Under the pieces are notes generated by a model. That model worked only from the letters and a program-made list of their open reading frames with translations. It did no database searches and was not told the DNA's origin. The translations under genes and the position numbers were made by a program. A stretch of DNA of 5,465 bases. It comes from Pseudomonadota bacterium (GTDB lineage Bacteria > Desulfobacterota > Desulfobacteria > Desulfobacterales > RPRI01). The stretch spans positions 1-5,465 of the forward strand of contig JAHJQU010000094.1 of the NCBI GenBank assembly GCA_018819005.1, in the 5' to 3' direction. Of this stretch, positions 1 to 5,465 are shown piece by piece. The number at the start of each line of letters is the position of its first letter. Positions within the stretch are counted from its first letter, which is position 1.

Positions 1-1
1 A

Positions 2-883
2 GATGTCGTCATATGGGTGCTTTCCATGAGCTATCATTTTGTTGTGACCATTCTCCTTTTCTTAAGAAGGGCTTCGACCATTATTCTTTGCGGAAATGAT
101 TTTCCTGAATCGTTTATTGAGAATATAAAAAAAAGGGGGGGAACATTCACATACGCATCTCCCTTTCATTATCATCTGCTTTCCAATTCAGGCGATATTC
201 CGTCGGATCTTTTCTCCGGTGTCCGAATTGCAATTTCTACGGCGATGAAATTGCCGCAGTCAACGGCCGGTGAATTTTACGACAAGTTCGGACTCGAGCT
301 TTCCGAAGCTTACGGGATAATTGAAGTCGGGCTTCCGTTCATCAATCTTTCGGAAAATCCGTCAAAAAGAGGCTCGGCAGGCAAAGTTCTGCCCGATTAT
401 GCCATCAAAATAGAGAATATGGACAAAGAAGGAGAAGGAGTCGGCGAGCTTTTTATAAAAGGGAAAGGGTTGTTTGACGCCTATTTTTCTCCATGGAAGA
501 ACAGGAAGAGCGTTTTATCCGACGGCTGGTTTAACACAGGAGACCTCGGCAGGATTGATGACGACGGTTTTCTGTATATTATCGGCAGGGATAAAAACGT
601 AATTAATTTTGCCGGCATGAAAATATTTCCGGAAGACGTGGAATCCGTTTTGAACCGGCACCCGGTCGTCAAAGAATCTCTCGTTTATGGTCTCCCCCAT
701 CCGCGATACGGTGAACTGCCTTGTGCGAAGGTTGTTTTTAAAGAAGGAACAAGTCCTGATTTTGACACGGATGAAATCCGCAGGTTTTGCTACCCTCTTC
801 TTGCATCATACAAGGTTCCTAAGGAAATTAATCCTGTAAAAACGCTTGAAAAAACGGCAAGTGGAAAAATCAAAAGATGGTAA
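2..883 (+). CDS. AMP-forming acyl-CoA synthetase / acyl-acid ligase (ANL superfamily), 5'-partial
   Basis: This enzyme class activates a carboxylic acid with ATP to an acyl-adenylate and transfers the acyl group to CoA or a carrier-protein thiol, in the cytosol. The reading frame is open to the left edge, so the N-terminal half, including the P-loop-like motif, is missing; 293 residues are visible, against about 500 in the family. Numbered from the first full codon, the visible ANL motifs run in order: AYGIIEVG near 103 (the YGxTE-type motif, with I for the usual T), GWFNTGDLG near 175 with the ribose-binding Asp, the hinge GRDKNVINFAGMKIFP near 195, and the C-terminal KTASGKIKRW whose Lys, near 289, is the expected adenylation lysine. 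The protein stops directly after KIKRW, a few residues earlier than many relatives. A GTG at 17 and an ATG at 26 are internal codons rather than starts, because homology-like sequence (DVVIW) precedes them. Class is confident. Substrate is unknown; the neighbouring polyene-type oxidoreductase and thioesterase suggest a fatty or aryl acid. Confidence 0.9.
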   Translation, partial: DVVIWVLSMSYHFVVTILLFLRRASTIILCGNDFPESFIENIKKRGGTFTYASPFHYHLLSNSGDIPSDLFSGVRIAISTAMKLPQSTAGEFYDKFGLELSEAYGIIEVGLPFINLSENPSKRGSAGKVLPDYAIKIENMDKEGEGVGELFIKGKGLFDAYFSPWKNRKSVLSDGWFNTGDLGRIDDDGFLYIIGRDKNVINFAGMKIFPEDVESVLNRHPVVKESLVYGLPHPRYGELPCAKVVFKEGTSPDFDTDEIRRFCYPLLASYKVPKEINPVKTLEKTASGKIKRW

Positions 884-939
884 AAGGAATAAATCGGACG
901 TCTGAAAAACATAAAGCTGCCTCATCGGTTTAGATAAAT

Positions 940-993
940 TTTTGTGTCACTATCAACCATATTTTGTGGGCAAAACCCTCTTGACACACAAAA
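940..993. repeat. TTTTGTG repeat cluster, candidate operator
   Basis: TTTTGTG occurs as two direct copies at 940-946 and 962-968, spaced 22 bp (about two helical turns), and once inverted (CACAAAA) at 987-993. The match between copy two and copy three extends to a perfect 8-bp inverted repeat, ATTTTGTG at 961-968 with CACAAAAT at 987-994. A second perfect arm pair is TGTGTCA at 943-949 with TGACACA at 982-988, and a compact TTTTG-TGGG-CAAAA palindrome lies at 962-975. The inverted copies overlap the -35 box and the spacer of the promoter, and the direct copies lie upstream. This geometry suits a transcription factor that binds several sites. The repeats are seen directly; the operator role is inferred and the regulator is unknown. 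Confidence 0.45.
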
Positions 994-1009
994 TCCTTCT
1001 TCATATACT
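981..1009 (+). promoter_or_regulatory. Sigma70-type promoter for the oxidoreductase-thioesterase pair
   Basis: TTGACA at 981-986 matches the -35 consensus fully. After exactly 17 bases, TATACT at 1004-1009 matches the -10 consensus in five of six positions. Transcription would start near 1016, giving a leader of about 100 bases before the ATG at 1118. The site lies in the only sizeable intergenic gap (884-1117), in the right orientation for the downstream genes, and inverted repeats overlap its -35 box and spacer. I saw no terminator hairpin after the ligase, so readthrough from upstream may also contribute. Confidence 0.7.
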
Positions 1010-1117
1010 CCCACCGTGAAAAAACAATGACTTATCAAACAAAAGAATGGATCAGTAATAGCGTTTATGGATAAAGCGGAAAAGAACAGAACCTATTAAT
1101 TGCCGGAAATAAATAGC

Positions 1118-2686
1118 ATGCAGGATGACGGATTACCTTCCGAATGCGACGTTATAGTCATAGGAGCAGGCATAGCAGGCCTGACGGCCGCGGCCCTTCT
1201 CGCGAGATCGGGTCTTAAGGTCGTGCTGCTGGAGAAGCAGTCAAGACCCGGCGGGTATTTCATGGGGTTTAAAAGAAAGGGGTTTGTTTTTGACAGCTCC
1301 ATTCAATGGATTAACGGGTTCAATGATAGCGGATTCGCTGGCAGAATCTTTGGATACATAGGGCCGGATTTTCCAAAATGCAAAATATCTGACCGTATCC
1401 GCAGATACAAGGGTGAATCCTTCGACTATCTTCTTACCGGTGATCCTTATATGCTCCGCGACCGGCTTATAAAAGACTATCCAGGCGAGACCGACGGCAT
1501 AAATAGGTTTTTTGAAGACTGCAAAAAAATAGGCGTCCACTTCGATAAAGTAAACAGATGCCTGCGCGCAAAAGAAACCATGCCGGCCGCTGAAAGATTG
1601 ACTTTCGGAATCAAAATGCTCTTGTGGGTTATTCCGGTATGGAAATATTTATGGATTTCGGCTGAAAAGGGGCTGAATAAGTATTTCAAGAATAATGAGA
1701 TAAAAAAATTATTCTGTGGTGAAGAAAAGTTCATGTCCGTAATTATGCCGATAAGCTGGGTTTTTGTTAAAGACTTTCTCTTTCCGCCGGAAGGCGGAGC
1801 TGAGAGTTTTATAAAATGGCTGTGCGGGATAATTCAAAGTTCTTCTTCGCAGATATTTTTAAACCACAGCGTTAAAGAGGTGCTGGTGAAAAATAAAACG
1901 GCCGCCGGAGTATCTCTTTCCGACGGCAGGGTTATTCATTCAAAATACGTAATTGCGGCCTGCGATGTTGAAACTCTCTATGAGAAGATGCTTCCTGAAG
2001 GCGCGGTGCCGGTCAAACTGATACGCCGTTTGAGAGAAGCCGATCTGTATTGTTCAAGCTTAACGGTATTTATAGGTCTTGATTGCGATGCATCTGATCT
2101 TGGATTACATGGAGAATTGATATACCTGACCGTCGATGATATCCCGAGGAAAGATCATACGGGAGGAGATCCTTATAAAAGTTCTCTTGTTGTTCATGCT
2201 CCTTCGGCAAGAGATAAGTCGCTCGCCCCCGATGGAAAATCGACATTGATTTTACATTGTTCAGCTTGCATCGATTATGGAGATTTCTGGAAGACGGATA
2301 AAAACCGTGAGCGTGGAAAAGCATACAGGGAATTCAAGCAACAATATGCTGATATCCTGATCGAAAGAGCTGAAAAGGGACTCGGAATAAACATTAAAAA
2401 ACATATTGAAGTGCTTGAAATTGCGACTCCGGTCACATACTGGCGTTATACCGGAAACCGCAATGGCAGCACTATGGGAGCGAGCCCGACGGACAAAAAT
2501 ATTAAAAACCGACTCGCTCATTACAAAACACCGGTAAAAAATTTATTTCTTGGAGGGCACTGGGCCGAATACGGAGGAGGTATGCCGATGGCAGTGAAAG
2601 CGGCTTCAAACGCGAGCCTGATGATTCTGGAAAAATCAAACAAGGAAGAATTCAAAAAACTGCGGGATGTCATGGATTTCAAATAA
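1118..2686 (+). CDS. CrtISO/RetSat-like FAD-dependent oxidoreductase (phytoene desaturase superfamily)
   Basis: This is a flavoprotein of the phytoene desaturase / carotenoid isomerase / retinol saturase superfamily, whose members desaturate, isomerise or saturate polyene chains at membranes. Numbered from the ATG at 1118 (522 residues, usual for the family), a Rossmann motif GAGIAG is at 16-21, the ribose-binding Glu at 39 and RPGG at 43-46. TPVTYWRYTGN starts at 437, and the C-terminal FAD motif GGHWAEYGGGMP is at 479-490. The RYTGN and HWxxxGGGxP patterns resemble CrtISO/RetSat more than classic CrtI. A hydrophobic, Trp-rich stretch near 163-180 could contact the membrane or a lipid substrate. 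An in-frame TTG at 1100 would add six residues. I prefer the ATG because GGAAA at 1105-1109 lies 8 bases ahead of it and the TTG has no convincing site. An in-frame TAA at 1097-1099 rules out any longer form. The gene follows its own promoter and probably shares a transcript with the thioesterase 71 bases downstream. No phytoene synthase or other carotenoid gene is in view, so 'phytoene desaturase' would over-specify the substrate. Confidence 0.88.
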   Translation: MQDDGLPSECDVIVIGAGIAGLTAAALLARSGLKVVLLEKQSRPGGYFMGFKRKGFVFDSSIQWINGFNDSGFAGRIFGYIGPDFPKCKISDRIRRYKGESFDYLLTGDPYMLRDRLIKDYPGETDGINRFFEDCKKIGVHFDKVNRCLRAKETMPAAERLTFGIKMLLWVIPVWKYLWISAEKGLNKYFKNNEIKKLFCGEEKFMSVIMPISWVFVKDFLFPPEGGAESFIKWLCGIIQSSSSQIFLNHSVKEVLVKNKTAAGVSLSDGRVIHSKYVIAACDVETLYEKMLPEGAVPVKLIRRLREADLYCSSLTVFIGLDCDASDLGLHGELIYLTVDDIPRKDHTGGDPYKSSLVVHAPSARDKSLAPDGKSTLILHCSACIDYGDFWKTDKNRERGKAYREFKQQYADILIERAEKGLGINIKKHIEVLEIATPVTYWRYTGNRNGSTMGASPTDKNIKNRLAHYKTPVKNLFLGGHWAEYGGGMPMAVKAASNASLMILEKSNKEEFKKLRDVMDFK

Positions 2687-2744
2687 AATAATTGTACGCC
2701 AAAACCACTGAGTGACAGTGAATGAGTGCGCAGTTTCAGTTCAA

Positions 2745-2751
2745 TAAGGAG
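2745..2751 (+). promoter_or_regulatory. Ribosome binding site that sets the thioesterase start
   Basis: TAAGGAG lies 6 bases before the ATG at 2758, the best Shine-Dalgarno match in the window. An in-frame ATG 36 bases upstream (2722) has no comparable site, and its extra 12 residues look unlike the family, so the shorter protein is preferred. Confidence 0.8.
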
Positions 2752-2757
2752 ATACTT

Positions 2758-3198
2758 ATGGAAAATCTGACGGAGGGATATCCGGTAGTCATCGAGATTC
2801 CCGTCGCATGGGGAGAGATGGACGCCTTTCAGCACGTAAATAATATCGTTTATTTCAGGTATTTTGAAAGTGCTAGAATCGCTTATTTTGAAAAGCTGAA
2901 CCTTCTTGATCTGATGAACAGAACCGGCACAGGGGCGATTCTTGCCTCCACCTCATGCAAATTCAGGATCCCTTTGAAATATCCCGATAAAGTCCTTGCC
3001 GGTGTGAAGATAACGAGCATCGAGGAAGACCGGTTTATCATGAATTATATTGTTGTAAGCACCAAACATAAAAAGATAGCCGCAGAGGGTAATGGCGTTA
3101 TAGTGGCCTTCAATTACAGGGAGAACAGGAAGACCTTAATACCTGAAGAACTGCGGCAGCTCATCCAGGATATTGAACACATCGCAAAGAACAAATAA
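2758..3198 (+). CDS. Acyl-CoA thioesterase, 4HBT/YbgC-FadM-like hotdog fold
   Basis: The product is a 146-residue single-hotdog protein, the usual length for 4-hydroxybenzoyl-CoA thioesterase-type enzymes, which hydrolyse acyl-CoA or acyl-carrier thioesters in the cytosol and generally act as dimers or tetramers. The family signature is clear at residues 18-40: WGEMDAFQHVNN, then YFRYFESAR. Asp22 sits where the catalytic Asp of the 4HBT family lies, and His26, Asn28 and Asn29 form the conserved HVNN. Residues 60-120 alternate as expected for the remaining beta strands, and the C-terminus from about 129 is a charged helix. The start at 2758 is set by a strong TAAGGAG. The gene follows the oxidoreductase by 71 bases with no terminator, so a shared transcript is likely. 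Similar thioesterases occur in aryl-polyene and other fatty-acid-derived product clusters, where they release or edit acyl chains; that role here is inferred. The specific acyl substrate cannot be read from the sequence. Confidence 0.9.
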   Translation: MENLTEGYPVVIEIPVAWGEMDAFQHVNNIVYFRYFESARIAYFEKLNLLDLMNRTGTGAILASTSCKFRIPLKYPDKVLAGVKITSIEEDRFIMNYIVVSTKHKKIAAEGNGVIVAFNYRENRKTLIPEELRQLIQDIEHIAKNK

Positions 3199-3215
3199 CC
3201 GGCAGAGTTCTTCCT

Positions 3216-5465
3216 TCATACAAAACGTTTCATTTCTTCCAGATATTCCGGATAACGGGACAGGTAAAAAGAAAGCGCATGCGCAAAATCGGGTCCGAGG
3301 ACACCGTTTATGAACATCTGGCTTATTTCCTTTTGACGCAGAAGAGTAAACTGGGAGGTGACCCAGATATGGCGCTCTTCTTCTGATATTGAATTCATGA
3401 GATGATTGATAGCGCTCCGGGCGCGCGGCTGATACATCCAGAAGTACAGCGCGTCAAGAGCGTGAATACAGATAATCTTTTCCATATCCTGAGCCTCGAC
3501 ATTGGCTTTATCCCGAAATTTCTGGGGGAGCCCAAGCAGTTCAAGCGTGCTGGTCTCCGGAAACAGGAGCTCTATTTGTGCATAGATATCCATCAGGTCA
3601 GACAGCTTTTTCCGGTATTCCCGGAACCTGGCCCGGATATTTAAGTACCGGTCAGCCGTACCTTCTATGATCCCGGCCACTATGTCTGAGGCTGTTTTGG
3701 AAATAATTGCGGCCCACTTCTGAAGCACGTTGACCGCAGCCTCTACTCCGTAAGCGGTCAATATCGATCCGGAAGCATAATTAAGCAATATAGCGATTGG
3801 AATGGACAGAATAGCGCGGAAAAAGTTTCCGACAATTGCTCCTTTCTGCAAACCGCGGAATGCATTGTGACTTGAGAGATATATTCCGTTGGCCAGTGCC
3901 ATACCAGAAAATAAGAGAACCGGTTGAGTGGCAGTTGTAATATCAAGCATCCGGTCCAGGATGACCGTTTTTACAAGATAATCGAGCAACGGAACCGAAA
4001 ATCCTGTATAAAGCAACGAATCGGCGGTTCGGTCCCAGTTTACATAGGCATCCCACCTGAGCAGGGGAGATCGGCGAAAGCCGCCACCGCCCAGAACCGA
4101 CTGAAGAACATTGCGGACACCCGTGATACCAAACCAGATAAAAGCGCCGAAATAAGCCAGTACCCACCAGTCCTTGGTAAGAGCAAATGTGGCGAATGCC
4201 GGCACGAACCCGATAAAAACCTTTAACAGGTTTTTTAAGTGGGAATTTACATAAGTCCAGGGAATGCCCTTCTTTTCGTGGATGGAAACAGGAGGTTTCA
4301 GATACAGATCATTGGTAATGACATTCTCTGTTCCGCCAAGTGTTATGACATTTCCTTTTTGAGTCATGCGGGCGGCATTTTCCAGCACTTCCCAATCTTC
4401 CTTTTGAGTATAACCCATCCAGCGGATTAAGGGCAGAGATTCAGCAATATCATGAAAAGTTTTGCTTACATTATCGCGGGCAAGGAATGTATGACGCTTA
4501 CGGACGTAAAGATATATGGGAATAATATCCCTGCCGGCACCGACATCTTTCTTGATCTGATTACGTGCTCTTCGCGGGAGGGTTTCAATAACCGCAAGAC
4601 CCATGCCGTGCGATCGGCTGGATCGTCCGGTAGAGTCACTTCCAAGTCGTGCTTTGAGCGGCCTGCTCTTGTACATGATCTGAAGATGGATTATATCGTG
4701 AAGGATGACAGTCAATTTATCGATCTGTTTTTTCTTTTCAGGAAGATTCCTTGACTCCACTTTCTGTATGATCTCAAGAATCAATCTCTTCAGCGCTATC
4801 GGGCTCTGTTCGTTGATGGCTTCCTGAAGCTGGCTGATGGCTTGAATATGGTCAGTTATGCCGGCAGCCCAATCCTTCAGATTAAAGAGTTCCAGTCTTG
4901 AGATCCTGCCGTCGCAGTCGTAAAGCAACTCCAGCACTTCTTCCACTTCAACATTAGACAGATTCAGTGTGCTCCGGTATCCTGATTGCAGAGCGGCCAG
5001 ACGGTCGAGAAGCTCTGCCGGAGAAAGTTTCAGCAATTCCGGAACATCGGGGTCATCGGATGGCTCTGAAGGATTTGGAATATCGGGATTGCTCGAAGGC
5101 CTGAGGTAGCCGGCAACCAGAACTTCCAGATCAAGGCGATTCATTTCGTCGAACCACTTTTCAATCCGAACCTGTTCGTCATTACCGGCTGTGCAATAGG
5201 CTGACCGGAGCTGTTCAGCCTTCTTCTGCAGGGCATTCAGAATATTCTGATGAATAAATTTGCCCAGATGGAACGTCGACTTCTGACCGATGCCGACAAA
5301 AGCGAGGAACTCATTTTCATCCACAGGTACCGGATCGATTTCGTATATACGCCTGAAATCTGATAAATGTCTGTGATTGAAGGCTCTGAGCAGTTCCATC
5401 ACGTAAGCCTGCTGGTAAGCGGAAACCTTCCTCCCTTCATCCATGAGCCTGACAACCGCCGGCTC
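3216..5465 (-). CDS. Uncharacterised multi-pass membrane protein with large helical cytosolic-type flanks, possibly 5'-partial
   Basis: I do not recognise the family. The frame is open to the right edge: the first ATG (codon 5442-5444) is preceded by seven in-frame sense codons and no clear Shine-Dalgarno site, so the true start may lie outside the window. From that ATG the protein has 742 residues. Residues 1-110 are charged and probably helical. Residues 115-136 are a Pro/Asp/Ser-rich linker (NPDIPNPSEPSDDPDVPE). Residues 137-260 are helical with Leu-rich heptad-like stretches, followed by a basic, Ser/Gly-rich segment (262-300). A globular segment spans about 305-390. Five hydrophobic segments follow near 404-422, 426-448, 476-496, 506-523 and 535-556, with a Gly-rich turn (LGGGGF) at 451-456. 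The C-terminal 180 residues are soluble and helical, ending MKRFV. No signal peptide, nucleotide-binding loop or convincing metal site is visible; HDIIH at 249-253 is the only HxxxH. Its 3' end converges on the thioesterase with a 17-base gap. The sustained open frame and coherent domain pattern support a real gene; function is unknown. Confidence 0.8.
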   Translation of the reverse strand, partial: EPAVVRLMDEGRKVSAYQQAYVMELLRAFNHRHLSDFRRIYEIDPVPVDENEFLAFVGIGQKSTFHLGKFIHQNILNALQKKAEQLRSAYCTAGNDEQVRIEKWFDEMNRLDLEVLVAGYLRPSSNPDIPNPSEPSDDPDVPELLKLSPAELLDRLAALQSGYRSTLNLSNVEVEEVLELLYDCDGRISRLELFNLKDWAAGITDHIQAISQLQEAINEQSPIALKRLILEIIQKVESRNLPEKKKQIDKLTVILHDIIHLQIMYKSRPLKARLGSDSTGRSSRSHGMGLAVIETLPRRARNQIKKDVGAGRDIIPIYLYVRKRHTFLARDNVSKTFHDIAESLPLIRWMGYTQKEDWEVLENAARMTQKGNVITLGGTENVITNDLYLKPPVSIHEKKGIPWTYVNSHLKNLLKVFIGFVPAFATFALTKDWWVLAYFGAFIWFGITGVRNVLQSVLGGGGFRRSPLLRWDAYVNWDRTADSLLYTGFSVPLLDYLVKTVILDRMLDITTATQPVLLFSGMALANGIYLSSHNAFRGLQKGAIVGNFFRAILSIPIAILLNYASGSILTAYGVEAAVNVLQKWAAIISKTASDIVAGIIEGTADRYLNIRARFREYRKKLSDLMDIYAQIELLFPETSTLELLGLPQKFRDKANVEAQDMEKIICIHALDALYFWMYQPRARSAINHLMNSISEEERHIWVTSQFTLLRQKEISQMFINGVLGPDFAHALSFYLSRYPEYLEEMKRFV

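Noticed and set aside
1067..1117. Oxidoreductase extended upstream and broken by a nonsense mutation at 1097-1099
   Set aside because: The upstream in-frame codons show no family-like sequence and the protein is full length from 1118, so the stop is simply upstream of the gene.
1241..1540. 99-codon minus-strand frame opposite the oxidoreductase
   Set aside because: It overlaps well-supported coding sequence with strong family motifs and shows no protein-like features. The other minus-strand frames between 481 and 2835 are rejected for the same reason.
2706..2720. CACTG-AGTGA-CAGTG small hairpin between the oxidoreductase and thioesterase
   Set aside because: A 5-bp stem without a T tract is too weak for a terminator, and it does not cover the ribosome site at 2745-2751.
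2722..2757. Longer thioesterase start at the ATG at 2722
   Set aside because: There is no Shine-Dalgarno site before it, whereas TAAGGAG sits 6 bases before the ATG at 2758, and the added 12 residues lie outside the hotdog domain.
3199..3215. Possible bidirectional terminator between the converging genes
   Set aside because: The 17-base gap holds no inverted repeat with a T or A tract, and the flanking coding ends do not supply one that I can see.
4215..4235. AAAAACCT / AGGTTTTT inverted repeat with a 5-base loop followed by a T run, resembling a terminator
   Set aside because: It lies inside the minus-strand coding sequence, has only two G-C pairs, and encodes the start of the first membrane segment; it is best explained by codon content.
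4452..4754. 100-codon open frame on the plus strand
   Set aside because: It is antisense to the long minus-strand gene, has no ribosome site or recognisable protein features, and is a shadow frame. The same applies to the plus-strand frames at 3402-3644, 3924-4226 and 4239-4430.

Overview
The window holds four genes. Three point right: the 3' part of an AMP-forming acyl-CoA/acyl-acid ligase, a complete CrtISO/RetSat-type FAD oxidoreductase, and a complete small hotdog-fold acyl-CoA thioesterase. The fourth is a long gene on the opposite strand for a membrane protein I cannot assign. Base composition is moderate and slightly AT-leaning, genes are closely packed, and there are Shine-Dalgarno sites, a sigma70-like promoter and no introns, so this is a bacterial chromosome. 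The gene combination would suit an anaerobic or environmental Gram-negative such as a Desulfobacterota member, but that is a guess from gene content; the window has no phylogenetic marker.

Layout: 1-883 is the ligase C-terminal half, cut by the left edge. 884-1117 is non-coding and holds a near-consensus sigma70 promoter (TTGACA, 17 bp, TATACT) with a cluster of direct and inverted TTTTGTG repeats over and upstream of the -35 region. 1118-2686 is the FAD oxidoreductase and 2758-3198 the thioesterase; they are separated by 71 bases without a visible terminator and probably share the promoter near 981-1009. The thioesterase start is fixed by a strong TAAGGAG site. 3216-5465 on the minus strand is a membrane protein of at least 749 residues that converges tail to tail with the thioesterase (17-base gap, no recognisable terminator) and is open at the right edge.

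How they could work together: a ligase that activates a carboxylic acid, a polyene or isoprenoid-type desaturase/isomerase/saturase flavoprotein and an acyl-thioesterase form a plausible fragment of a specialised lipid pathway (aryl-polyene-, polyunsaturated-lipid- or ladderane-like). No ketosynthase, acyl carrier protein or phytoene synthase lies in the window, so the product cannot be named. The minus-strand gene is transcribed separately and need not belong to the pathway. I found no RNA genes, CRISPR arrays, insertion sequences or attachment sites.
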